Source: Merdivivens faecigallinarum (GTDB lineage Bacteria > Bacteroidota > Bacteroidia > Bacteroidales > UBA932). Taken from it: a stretch of DNA of 15,133 nucleotides. The notes beneath the pieces were generated by a model. The model did not search any database. It saw only the letters and a list, made by a program, of their open reading frames with translations, and was not told the origin of the DNA. The stretch lies in contig JADILY010000050.1 in the NCBI GenBank assembly GCA_017695055.1, forward strand, positions 1 through 15,133, given 5' to 3'. The translations under genes were made by a program, and so were the position numbers. This document shows, piece after piece, positions 7,670 to 15,018 of this stretch (the first letter of the stretch is position 1; each line of letters begins with the position of its first letter).

Positions 7670-9787
7670 ATGGCAAGAGACCTAAAATACACGAGAAACA
7701 TTGGTATAATGGCCCACATAGATGCGGGTAAGACTACCACGTCCGAGCGTATCCTGTATTATACCGGGAAGACCCATAAAATCGGCGAAGTCCATGAAGG
7801 GGCTGCGACGATGGACTGGATGGTGCAGGAGCAGGAACGTGGCATTACCATAACATCTGCGGCCACTACCGCATTCTGGAAGTACAAGGATGATACTTAT
7901 CAGATAAACCTGATAGATACTCCAGGGCACGTGGATTTCACAGTAGAGGTTGAACGGTCGCTCCGCGTACTGGACGGGACCGTGGCGACTTTCTGTGCGG
8001 TCGGACGTGTACAGCCCCAGTCCGAGACTGTCTGGAGACAGGCTGACAAGTACCGTGTTCCTAAAATAGCATACGTGAACAAGATGGACCGCGTAGGAGC
8101 GGATTTCCTGGCCGTTGTCGATGAGATTAAGGAAAAACTCGGGGCAAGGGCCGTGCCTATCTGCCTCCCTATCGGTGCCGAGGATAAATTTGAAGGAATT
8201 GTCGATCTTTTGTCGCAAAAGGCTCTCATATATGATTCCGAAGGGAAGGAACTGGTAAATTACCATGTTGCCGATGTACCTGAGGAAATGAAGGCCGATG
8301 TGGCCCTGTGGCGCGAAAGGCTCATAGAGGCTGCTGCCGAATATGACGAGTCGCTGATGGAGAAATTCTTCGAGGATCCGGATTCCATATCCGAGGAAGA
8401 GGTCATCTCCGCTTTGCGCAAAGCGACGATAGACATGGCCATAGTGCCTATATGCTGCGGCTCTTCGTTCAAGAACAAGTGCGTGCAGTTCCTTCTGGAT
8501 GCTGTGATACGCTATCTCCCTTCTCCTCTGGACAAGGGCGCCGTTACCGGTACCAATCCTGAAACGGGTAAGGAAGAGCACAGGTCTCCGAATGCCAAAG
8601 AGCCTTTCTGCGGTCTTGTGTTCAAGATTGCCACCGATCCTTTCGTCGGCCGCCTTGCTTTTCTCAGGGCATATTCCGGTCGTCTCGATGCCGGTTCATA
8701 CGTCCTCAATACGAGGTCCGGCAAGAAAGAACGCGTGGCGAGACTGTATCAGATGCACTCGAACAAGCAGAATGCCATTGATTTTGTAGAAGCCGGCGAT
8801 ATATGTGCGGCTGTAGGTTTCAAGGATCTCCGTACCGGAGATACGATTTGCGCCGAGCAGGCTCCTATCGTCCTTGAGTCCATGACTTTCCCTGATCCGG
8901 TTATCGGTCTTGCCGTAGAGCCTAAGACCCAGAAGGATTTGGACAAGTTGGGAATAGCCCTGGGCAAACTCGCCGAAGAGGACCCTACGTTTACCGTACA
9001 GTCCAATCAGGAAACCGGTCAGACCATCATCAGCGGTATGGGCGAGCTTCACCTCGATATCATCGTGGACCGTCTTCGTCGTGAATTCGGTGTCGAAATC
9101 AACCAGGGCGCTCCTCAGGTCAACTACAAGGAAGCCATCACAGGTACGGTACAGCACCGTGAGGTATTCAAGAAGCAGACCGGCGGCCGTGGTAAATTCG
9201 CCGATATCATTGTAGAGATCGGGCCTGCCGATGAAGGAGTCACAGGTCTCCAGTTCATCGATGAAGTCAAAGGAGGAAATATCCCTAAGGAGTTCATCCC
9301 TTCTGTAGAGAAAGGATTCAAGGCTGCCATGGCGAACGGAGTTCTGGCCGGCTACGAAGTGACTTCCATGAAAGTTGTGCTGAAAGACGGATCTTTCCAT
9401 CCTGTCGATTCCGACCAGCTTTCATTCGAAATCTGTGCCCGTCAGGCCTTCCGCAAGGCAGTCCCTAAGGCAAAACCTGTCTTGATGGAACCTATCATGT
9501 CCTTGGAGGTCGTTACCCCTGAAGACTATATGGGTGACATCGTAGGTGACCTCAACCGTCGCCGCGGACAGATTACCAACATGGACTCGAAGGGCAATGC
9601 AAGGATTGTCAAAGCCGAAGTTCCGCTTTCCGAGCAATTCGGTTATGTTACGGTTCTGCGTACCCTTTCTTCCGGCCGTGCGACAAGTACGATGGAATTC
9701 TCCCATTATGCGGAGGTTCCTGCAAACATTGCAAAAGAAGTTATCGAGAAAAGCGGAAATCGCAGAATCTCAGATGATGACGAGTAA
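7670..9787 (+). CDS. fusA: Elongation factor G
   Basis: The translocation GTPase that moves tRNA and mRNA through the ribosome and, with RRF, recycles it. The 705 residues show G1 AHIDAGKTTT (15-24), the switch I RGIT (57-60), G3 DTPGHVDF (83-90) and G4 NKMD (137-140), followed by domains II-V to the usual end. Length is normal (about 690-710). Residue 113 is Arg in AVGRVQPQSETV, where I expect Gly (AVGGVQPQSETV) in most EF-Gs; this may be lineage-specific. The start is MARDLKYTRNIGIMAHID, as in the family. rpsJ follows after 28 nt. Bacteroidetes often keep a second EF-G elsewhere; this one is the housekeeping copy by context. Confidence 0.98.
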   Translation: MARDLKYTRNIGIMAHIDAGKTTTSERILYYTGKTHKIGEVHEGAATMDWMVQEQERGITITSAATTAFWKYKDDTYQINLIDTPGHVDFTVEVERSLRVLDGTVATFCAVGRVQPQSETVWRQADKYRVPKIAYVNKMDRVGADFLAVVDEIKEKLGARAVPICLPIGAEDKFEGIVDLLSQKALIYDSEGKELVNYHVADVPEEMKADVALWRERLIEAAAEYDESLMEKFFEDPDSISEEEVISALRKATIDMAIVPICCGSSFKNKCVQFLLDAVIRYLPSPLDKGAVTGTNPETGKEEHRSPNAKEPFCGLVFKIATDPFVGRLAFLRAYSGRLDAGSYVLNTRSGKKERVARLYQMHSNKQNAIDFVEAGDICAAVGFKDLRTGDTICAEQAPIVLESMTFPDPVIGLAVEPKTQKDLDKLGIALGKLAEEDPTFTVQSNQETGQTIISGMGELHLDIIVDRLRREFGVEINQGAPQVNYKEAITGTVQHREVFKKQTGGRGKFADIIVEIGPADEGVTGLQFIDEVKGGNIPKEFIPSVEKGFKAAMANGVLAGYEVTSMKVVLKDGSFHPVDSDQLSFEICARQAFRKAVPKAKPVLMEPIMSLEVVTPEDYMGDIVGDLNRRRGQITNMDSKGNARIVKAEVPLSEQFGYVTVLRTLSSGRATSTMEFSHYAEVPANIAKEVIEKSGNRRISDDDE

Positions 9788-9815
9788 AAATGATTAATAA
9801 AAGAATTTAATTGAT

Positions 9816-10121
9816 ATGAGTCAGAAAATCAGGATAAAGCTTAAATCATACGATCACATGCTTGTTGACAAGTCTGCAAAAAAGATCGTTGATACGGTAT
9901 TGTCTACCGGTGCTGAGGTCAAAGGTCCTATTCCTCTTCCTACAGACAAGAAGATATTTACCGTAAACCGCTCGACCTTCGTAAACAAGAAGGCCCGCGA
10001 ACAGTTCGAGCTCAATTCTTTCTGCCGCCTTTTGGATATATACAGTTCAAACCCTAAGACAGTTGACGCTCTTATGAAACTTGAACTCCCAAGCGGTGTC
10101 GATGTTGAGATCAAGGCTTGA
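9816..10121 (+). CDS. rpsJ: 30S ribosomal protein S10
   Basis: A 30S head protein, which in many bacteria also partners NusB in antitermination. The 101 residues are full length: QKIRIKLKSYDHMLVDKSAKKIV, then GPIPLPTDKKIFTV and FELNSFCRLLDIYSSN. It lies 28 nt after fusA and is the last gene of the unit here. In most Bacteroidetes rplC, rplD, rplW and the rest of the S10 cluster follow; here a strong inverted repeat and a lipoprotein locus follow instead. The stop codon lies inside a small hairpin (TGACAG at 10119-10124 with CTGTCA at 10130-10135). Confidence 0.98.
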   Translation: MSQKIRIKLKSYDHMLVDKSAKKIVDTVLSTGAEVKGPIPLPTDKKIFTVNRSTFVNKKAREQFELNSFCRLLDIYSSNPKTVDALMKLELPSGVDVEIKA

Positions 10122-10147
10122 CAGACAAGCTGTCATGTACATTTAAT

Positions 10148-10189
10148 AACCGGTTGTTTTTATTGTCAGTCAAATAAAAACAACCGGTT
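10148..10189 (+). terminator. 17-bp perfect inverted repeat, terminator of the rpsL-rpsJ operon
   Basis: The left arm AACCGGTTGTTTTTATT (10148-10164) pairs perfectly with the right arm (10173-10189) around an 8-nt loop, GTCAGTCA. The right arm is followed only by TTTC, not a long T run, so it is not a textbook intrinsic terminator. Position and stability still make transcript termination or 3'-end protection the likely role, and it could act in both directions. Confidence 0.7.
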
Positions 10190-10279
10190 TCAACTTGTAA
10201 GCAGATGGAAGAAAAATCATGGTATAAAAGATATTTTCATTAAATCAGACCAGTGTGATGGTATTGGTAATTATTTTAT

Positions 10280-10287
10280 TAACTTTG
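10280..10287 (+). promoter_or_regulatory. -7 box for the lipoprotein operon (TAACTTTG)
   Basis: TAACTTTG matches TAnnTTTG about 97 nt before the first lipoprotein start. The -33 side is weak (TGTG at 10254-10257, 22 nt away). It is the best match in the 194 nt between the rpsJ terminator and the gene, a stretch in which I see no other feature. Confidence 0.5.
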
Positions 10288-10383
10288 TGATTTGAAAATG
10301 TAATCTACCTGCACGAAATCTTAATGAAGCTCTGGATATCTACAGGTAATGAAAGTTTATTAATAGAGCTTTGCCGATGTTTT

Positions 10384-11235
10384 ATGATAAAAAAATTTTT
10401 AATACCGTGTTTTTTGGGTTGTTTCTTTTTCGTGGCAGCCTGTGACAAGAACAATGGAAGCGATCCGAATCCGCCCGTCCGTCCGCCCGTGCCGGATGAG
10501 ATTACTTTCAATATGACTAAAGACAGCGTTTCCGCTCCTTTGGATGGAGGCGATTTGTCACTTGAGTATTTTTTGTCTTCCCGTCCTGAAGAGGGGCAAT
10601 TTGTAGTGACGATGCTTTCCGGAGAGTCATGGGTTTCGTATATTGCCGATAACCCTGAGTCGAATTCGCTTACTGTCAATGTCGAGAGGAATGACGGCGA
10701 GCCGAGGGAGGGCATTTTGGCCATTCGCTTCGACTACAACGGGGGCAGCCTTCTTGATTCCGTGACCATAAGCCAGGACGGCAGAGACTACGATGTGTTT
10801 ATTGAGGCAAAGGATCTTGACGGAGAGTACTATACCGGTGAAAAAGATTACTATATCTGGGTTTCGACCCTCGGTATGTGGGAGGACGGGTCTGAAGGTT
10901 TGAATATAGACCTGTTTGCAGAAGGAGAGCCTGAACTAGAGGATTATCTGTGGAACGGCACGCCTTATAAGAGAGTGATTTCCATACCTGAAGGAACTTA
11001 CACCTTCGATCCGAGTTCGCATGCTCCCGGAACATTCTCCAACCGTTCTTTCTACGGAGTGGCTTCAGGTTATTATTACATCCCTCAGTACTATGTTACG
11101 GAAGGTACTGTTTGGGTGAAACATCTGGAAGGAGGGGTTACCCAGTTCGATGCGCGTGTTCTGTGTACGGATGGCAAGTGGTACCGCCTTTCATATACGG
11201 GCGACTTTACAGGCCTCGCCTATGTTAATGAGTAA
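10384..11235 (+). CDS. Lipoprotein with a BACON-like domain and a C-terminal beta-rich module
   Basis: The start at 10384 gives a clean signal peptide (MIKKFLIPCFLGCFFF) and lipobox VAAC with the lipidated Cys at 20, followed by DKNNGSD. Starting at 10324 would put 20 non-signal residues in front. Residues 40-133 look like a BACON domain: alternating strands, GESWVSY (80-86), SLTVNVERND (95-104), then SVTISQDG (126-133) as the closing strand. Residues 138-275 form a Tyr- and Gly-rich beta module with IPEGTYTF (201-208), APGTF (214-218), EGTVWV (240-245) and RLSYTGDF (268-275). The gene below has the same landmarks twice. BACON domains are thought to bind carbohydrates or mucin. The mature protein is probably membrane-anchored in the envelope, possibly surface-exposed, with unknown substrate. 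It is first of four lipoprotein genes; the next starts after 33 nt, which contain a small hairpin (11247-11261). Confidence 0.85.
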   Translation: MIKKFLIPCFLGCFFFVAACDKNNGSDPNPPVRPPVPDEITFNMTKDSVSAPLDGGDLSLEYFLSSRPEEGQFVVTMLSGESWVSYIADNPESNSLTVNVERNDGEPREGILAIRFDYNGGSLLDSVTISQDGRDYDVFIEAKDLDGEYYTGEKDYYIWVSTLGMWEDGSEGLNIDLFAEGEPELEDYLWNGTPYKRVISIPEGTYTFDPSSHAPGTFSNRSFYGVASGYYYIPQYYVTEGTVWVKHLEGGVTQFDARVLCTDGKWYRLSYTGDFTGLAYVNE

Positions 11236-11268
11236 GCGAATTACTAACTAATCAAATTAGTCTTAATT

Positions 11269-12813
11269 ATGAAAAAGAACGTTTTGGCAGTCCTTATGGC
11301 TGCAAGTATGATTTTAGCCGTGTCCTGCGATAAGAACCGTGGTAATGATAATCCTCCGGAAACGGCGGATCCTAAAGTAACGGTCTCTATCGATACTGTT
11401 ACGGCTTATTCCTTTACATATACTGTAAGTCCATCCGACGCCGAAACTGTGGCATGGATGGTTCTCTCCGCAGATGAGCCAGTCCCTACTGCCGAAGACA
11501 TTATTGCTAACGGCGAGAGGATGAATGCTACAGTGCCGTCCATAACCCGCACGGCAGAAAACCTTACTCCTGAAACCGGATATATTGTAGTAGCTGCCGC
11601 ATCCAGCGAGGATGTATACAGCGAAGTCGCTACTCAGAGCGTGACTACTTCCGAGGAGCTGTTGGTGCCTACGGTGACAATAGGGGAGTTCACAAGGCTC
11701 ACTCGTACGGCGGCCACCTTTACATATAGCCACACCGATGCAGCAAGAGTGTCCTACATGGCGATTGTACAAGGTAACGAGATCCCTGCACCGGAGCAGA
11801 TTCTGGCAGAGGGAGTATCCATCGACCCGGCCGCTTCCGAGGCTACTGTCGATAATCTTGCCGCTGGCCAAAGGTATGTACTTGCATTGGCGGCTGTTTC
11901 TGATAAGGACATGTACAGCGAAGTAAGCGATACGACTTTCGTGACTATGAACGCATATCTGGCAGACGAGGATGTGTCGGACGTGGCATTTTCGGATGTG
12001 CAGGCCAAAATTAATGGCAATTATATCACTGCCGTATTCACTGACGAGTCTGGAACAACCTCTCTTCAGGTTGCTTTTTACGCCACTTTGGTGGATAAAA
12101 AGGTTCCGGATGGCACTTATGAGGTAGCTCCGGACAATTTGCAGACAGAGGGTATCAAGCCAGGCATCGCATACGGTGAAAACGACTATGAATACACGGT
12201 ACTGTCTCTTGAAGGCGGCGCTGAGCTCGGGCAGATCGACTCCGGTACCATGGCGGTTGGAGATGGAGTTTATACATTTAATTTTACTTTCAACGAATAC
12301 TTTAATTTCTCGGGTACTTTCAGCGGTGAGATATCTTTCGAGTCCGCTCTCGGGTCTACACTTAACGGAGATTATCCGGAGGCTAACTTCAGCAGTGGAG
12401 AAGCGGTTTCATTCAAGGCATATAACTGGACAGACGGTTCCGATGACAGTTATGTACGTTTCCTTATTGACGATGAGGGCGGAGACAAGTTCTATGGTGA
12501 GATTTTCACTCATACCGCCGCAATTCCTCTCGGTACGTTCCAAGCGAACAGCGGAGAAGGCTTTGAAGAAGGTACATTTAAAATAGGCGAATGCAGTACC
12601 GTAAGTAAAATAAGGAATTCAGGAACTGCTTTGGAAATAAAGCCTGACAGATCAGACAAGAATACATGGTCGGCAGCACCTGCCGCGGATGGAACTATTA
12701 CAATAACCGACAACGGTAACGGCACCTATACTCTGTCATTTGACCTGTACGATGACATAGGCTACAACTTCAAGGGTACTTATACAGGTGAACTTACAAT
12801 GTTATATTTTTAA
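11269..12813 (+). CDS. Lipoprotein with two FN3-like domains and two C-terminal beta-rich modules
   Basis: Signal peptide with lipobox LAVSC; the lipidated Cys is residue 20, followed by DKNRGND. Residues 36-128 and 134-227 are two related FN3-like repeats. Each has a strand like SFTYTVS or TFTYSHT, a loop of the type PVPTAEDIIANG or EIPAPEQILAEG, LTPETGY or LAAGQRY, and a closing DVYSEV or DMYSEV. Residues about 238-355 and 370-510 are a second repeated unit with landmarks PDGTYE or PLGTFQ, SGTMAV or DGTITI, YTFNFTF or YTLSFDL, and FSGTFSGEI or FKGTYTGEL. The lipoprotein upstream has one such unit. No catalytic motif is seen. The 514-residue protein is likely an envelope adhesin or binding protein; the exact role is unknown. 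It follows the first lipoprotein by 33 nt and precedes the Omp28-like gene by 30 nt, so probably co-transcribed. Confidence 0.88.
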   Translation: MKKNVLAVLMAASMILAVSCDKNRGNDNPPETADPKVTVSIDTVTAYSFTYTVSPSDAETVAWMVLSADEPVPTAEDIIANGERMNATVPSITRTAENLTPETGYIVVAAASSEDVYSEVATQSVTTSEELLVPTVTIGEFTRLTRTAATFTYSHTDAARVSYMAIVQGNEIPAPEQILAEGVSIDPAASEATVDNLAAGQRYVLALAAVSDKDMYSEVSDTTFVTMNAYLADEDVSDVAFSDVQAKINGNYITAVFTDESGTTSLQVAFYATLVDKKVPDGTYEVAPDNLQTEGIKPGIAYGENDYEYTVLSLEGGAELGQIDSGTMAVGDGVYTFNFTFNEYFNFSGTFSGEISFESALGSTLNGDYPEANFSSGEAVSFKAYNWTDGSDDSYVRFLIDDEGGDKFYGEIFTHTAAIPLGTFQANSGEGFEEGTFKIGECSTVSKIRNSGTALEIKPDRSDKNTWSAAPAADGTITITDNGNGTYTLSFDLYDDIGYNFKGTYTGELTMLYF

Positions 12814-12843
12814 TAGAATATTTTATATCGAAGTAAATATATT

Positions 12844-14298
12844 ATGATTTTTAATAGTAGAGTATTTTTTTACTTGTTCTCCATTGTGCTGGCGGTGGTA
12901 TCCTTGTCTTCGTGCGACAAGCAGGGACCGGATGATCCGGATTTTACCGAAATAGTCGGAAACAGCATATTCGTTCCAAACTCTGCCGGGGAAACGGTAA
13001 CCGTCCAGATGGAATTTGATGAAGACTGGTATATCGAAAATGACTCGCCTTGGTATACCGTCAGGCCGATGAGGGGAAGCGCCGGTACGGCCCAGATCAC
13101 TGTAAGCGTTCTTACTGACAATAATGACTTGAAAGAAAGGGTCTTAGGCTTCCATATAATCACAGGCGATATTGACAATGTGTATTATGTGATTCAGGAT
13201 GGCGTTCCGGGATTCAATATAACGGAAAGCGATGCTGAATGCGTAAGGGAAGGCGGCAATCTTGTCGTTACGGTAGAAGGAAACGTCAAGTACGATGTCT
13301 CCTGCGAGGAGGATTGGTTGACAGTCAATAGTGTACAATACGACTCCACGCTGCTGGCGGACGGCTATAGCTATTCCAAATATATGGTGTCAAGGATAAA
13401 TGTGTCTGTCGAGGCCAATGATTCCGATTTCCGTAAGGCATACCTTATGCTGACTTCCAATTCGGAAGATTCGACGAAGGCCATAGTTACCGTAGAACAG
13501 ATGGGCGACCTTGTCGCTGATTATGGCAGTGAGTTTATCAGACGTTCGGTAGTAATGAGGATGACGGCTACATGGTGCGGCTACTGTCCTTTCATGAACT
13601 ATGGACTCGAAGCGGCCAGTGAACAGTATCCGGACCATATAATTCCGATAAATGTCCATGATATTACTTCAGAGGGCGGACTGGCATTCCCTAACGCTAA
13701 CGATTTCTATACGTTTTTTGATGTAGTGTCCCTTCCTGAAGGATATGTCAATTACTATGCATTCTTGCCTAATATCTCGTCTACTGCGCGTGTCACGGAA
13801 TTTTTTGAGGGTCTGGCAAGGGAGGCTACAAGCAGCCTGCCTTCCAATACGGTCGTCGGGGGGTATGCTTCCTTGGAAGACGGCACCATTAGCGCGGATA
13901 TTTATGTCGCATCGAAGGAGGCAGGGGAGTACGCACTTTGCGTATATCTGCTTGAGGACGGTATCATTCATGACCAGGCATACCAAAACGGCTCGGATGA
14001 AGGCAAGGACTATGTCCACGATAATGTGCTGCGCGCTTCCATAACCGACAATCTCCTGCACGGCGAGGCCTTCTCGGCACAGGCGAATGGAACGCAGAAA
14101 TTCCACTTTGATTTCTCGGTACCATATAATGTAGAGAACCAAGACAATCTTCATATCGTTGCATTTACATTGCGTGAAGGCACATATAGCGGATCAGTCG
14201 GAGCAGGGAATGTGGAATATAAAGACTATGGTTACATTGTGGACAATGCAGTCAATATGAGGCTTGGCAAGATTGAAAACTACGCTTACGAAGAATAA
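12844..14298 (+). CDS. BACON-domain lipoprotein with Omp28-like, thioredoxin-fold domain (WCGYC)
   Basis: Signal peptide ending in lipobox LSSC, lipidated Cys24, then DKQGPDDPD. Two BACON-like domains follow: about 35-120 (DEDWYIEN, SPWYTV, ITVSVLTDNN, YYVIQDG) and 124-221 (EEDWLTV, INVSVEANDSD, IVTVEQMG). Residues about 230-484 resemble the Omp28-related family of Bacteroidetes outer-membrane lipoproteins. They have TATWCGYCPFM, a thioredoxin-type CxxC at Cys245 and Cys248, a Pro loop SLPEGYVNY (296-304), DNVLRASI and a C-terminal beta sandwich. The CxxC suggests a fold related to thiol-disulfide proteins; redox activity has not been shown for most Omp28 proteins and is inference. It is the third gene of the lipoprotein unit, with the next start only 11 nt downstream. 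Confidence 0.9.
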   Translation: MIFNSRVFFYLFSIVLAVVSLSSCDKQGPDDPDFTEIVGNSIFVPNSAGETVTVQMEFDEDWYIENDSPWYTVRPMRGSAGTAQITVSVLTDNNDLKERVLGFHIITGDIDNVYYVIQDGVPGFNITESDAECVREGGNLVVTVEGNVKYDVSCEEDWLTVNSVQYDSTLLADGYSYSKYMVSRINVSVEANDSDFRKAYLMLTSNSEDSTKAIVTVEQMGDLVADYGSEFIRRSVVMRMTATWCGYCPFMNYGLEAASEQYPDHIIPINVHDITSEGGLAFPNANDFYTFFDVVSLPEGYVNYYAFLPNISSTARVTEFFEGLAREATSSLPSNTVVGGYASLEDGTISADIYVASKEAGEYALCVYLLEDGIIHDQAYQNGSDEGKDYVHDNVLRASITDNLLHGEAFSAQANGTQKFHFDFSVPYNVENQDNLHIVAFTLREGTYSGSVGAGNVEYKDYGYIVDNAVNMRLGKIENYAYEE

Positions 14299-14309
14299 AT
14301 GAAGTTGTT

Positions 14310-14642
14310 ATGAAAAGGATTTTTTATTATGCGGCAGCCATAATGGCATTGGCACTTTTGGCAGTATCTTGCGAAAAGGCTTCTCAAGGCCTTGTGCTTG
14401 TTGCCGACAAGACCGAATTTGTCGCAGACGGGGAAGATGAGGTCACATTTACTGTAATGAAAGACGGGAAGGACATAACCAACACATCCGGTGTCACCGT
14501 ATGTTCCGAGGGAACTTTGTCTACTTGTCTTCCTCTGAGAGAAAACGGTTTCAAATTCTCGACTTCGATTGCGGGCGAATATATTTTCTCTGCATCTTAC
14601 GAGGGAGAACATTCGGAACCGGTGACGGTCAATGCAATTTGA
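14310..14642 (+). CDS. Small lipoprotein with a single Ig-like domain
   Basis: The 110-residue product has a signal peptide and lipobox LAVSC (lipidated Cys21, then EKASQG). Its remaining 85 residues form one Ig-like beta domain: LVLVADKTEFVADGEDEVTFTV, KDGKDIT, a strand pair around 80-98 (FKFSTSIAGEYIFSASYEG) and a closing EPVTVNAI. Such a module often heads larger Omp28-related lipoproteins in Bacteroidetes, so this may be a free-standing domain, or the remnant of a longer gene whose thioredoxin-like part was lost; no in-frame Omp28 remnant is seen after the stop. The last gene of the lipoprotein unit, 11 nt after its neighbour. Function unknown. Confidence 0.82.
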   Translation: MKRIFYYAAAIMALALLAVSCEKASQGLVLVADKTEFVADGEDEVTFTVMKDGKDITNTSGVTVCSEGTLSTCLPLRENGFKFSTSIAGEYIFSASYEGEHSEPVTVNAI

Positions 14643-14700
14643 ATACGGGAATAATCGCTAATGGATAATGCGGGAAATTGTTCCCGATAACGATGAGAGA

Positions 14701-14742
14701 GGTGGGGATGTGTCAAAAGTCAGATTTTGACACATCCCCACC
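14701..14742 (+). terminator. 18-bp perfect hairpin, probable terminator of the lipoprotein operon
   Basis: The left arm GGTGGGGATGTGTCAAAA (14701-14718) pairs perfectly with 14725-14742 around the 6-nt loop GTCAGA. It sits 58 nt after the last lipoprotein stop and is followed by CCTTTAAGG rather than a T run. An alternative is a dispersed palindromic repeat or MITE-like element, since the arms are long and perfect. Confidence 0.6.
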
Positions 14743-14747
14743 CCTTT

Positions 14748-14774
14748 AAGGCGTGTAAGAATTATGCACGCCTT
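14748..14774 (+). terminator. Second hairpin, AAGGCGTG/CACGCCTT
   Basis: AAGGCGTG (14748-14755) pairs with CACGCCTT (14767-14774) around an 11-nt loop, followed by CTCTCTTGTTT. It lies 5 nt after the 18-bp hairpin. It could be a backup terminator or the distal half of one composite structured element. Confidence 0.4.
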
Positions 14775-14870
14775 CTCTCTTGTTTATACGGCACCCGGAT
14801 TTATGTAGGCAATGACTGCGAAGTGAAAATAATTTTTTGCAGAAAAACATATTGGATTAAAAAAAATTAC

Positions 14871-14878
14871 TATATTTG
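14871..14878 (+). promoter_or_regulatory. -7 box for the tRNA gene (TATATTTG)
   Basis: TATATTTG matches TAnnTTTG and lies 43 nt before the tRNA. ATTG at 14851-14854 is a possible -33 element, but with only 16 nt spacing. The surrounding sequence is AT-rich, as expected for a promoter. Confidence 0.55.
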
Positions 14879-14921
14879 CACTCCAATTGAAAATTACAGT
14901 TTTTGTAATACATAATGGAAC

Positions 14922-14996
14922 GGTCCCATAGCTCAGTTGGTTAGTAGCACCTGACTCATAATCAGGGGGTCCTTGGTTCAAGCCCAAGTGGGACCA
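14922..14996 (+). tRNA. tRNA with CAU anticodon (tRNA-Ile2 likely; elongator tRNA-Met possible)
   Basis: A 75-nt cloverleaf: acceptor GGTCCCA with TGGGACC, D stem starting GCTC, anticodon stem CCTGA with TCAGG, loop CTCATAA (anticodon CAT), variable GGGTC, T stem CTTGG with CCAAG, loop TTCAAGC, discriminator A. CCA is not encoded. The acceptor pairs C4-G69 and C5-G68 are the features that TilS uses to convert CAU tRNA to lysidine-bearing tRNA-Ile2 in E. coli, so Ile2 (AUA codons) is favoured over Met. The D arm reads TTAGTAGC where TTAGAGC is expected, an extra T that leaves a three-pair D stem with a C-U mismatch. Simple scanners label such genes tRNA-Met. Confidence 0.9.
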
Positions 14997-15018
14997 CGTA
15001 GCAAAATCAATGAAATCA

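Larger units (their letters stand above)
14643..14921 (+). other. 279-nt intergenic region with nested hairpins and tRNA leader
   Basis: No gene is supported here. It holds a 6-bp hairpin (CGGGAA 14671-14676 with TTCCCG 14681-14686), an 18-bp perfect hairpin (14701-14742), an 8-bp hairpin (14748-14774), near-complementary GAGAGAGG/CCTTCTCTC flanks and the promoter of the downstream tRNA. Confidence 0.7.

Noticed and set aside
7682..8581. 299-residue frame on the - strand across fusA
   Set aside because: It is the reverse reading of conserved EF-G sequence with biased codons, and has no domain or start signal of its own.
10148..10189. CRISPR-like or phage attachment site reading of the 17-bp inverted repeat after rpsJ
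   Set aside because: There is a single inverted repeat only, with no spacer array, integrase gene or direct repeats nearby; a transcript-end hairpin explains it.
10324..10383. ATG at 10324 as start of the first lipoprotein
   Set aside because: It would put 20 polar and mixed residues before an otherwise perfect lipoprotein signal peptide starting MIKKFLIP at 10384.
14727..14915. 62-residue + frame in the tRNA leader
   Set aside because: It begins inside the 18-bp hairpin and runs through the tRNA promoter; no start signal or homology is visible.
14784..14987. 67-residue - strand frame beginning MGLNQGPPDYESGATNQL
   Set aside because: This is the antisense reading of the tRNA, a common false gene call in bacterial genomes.
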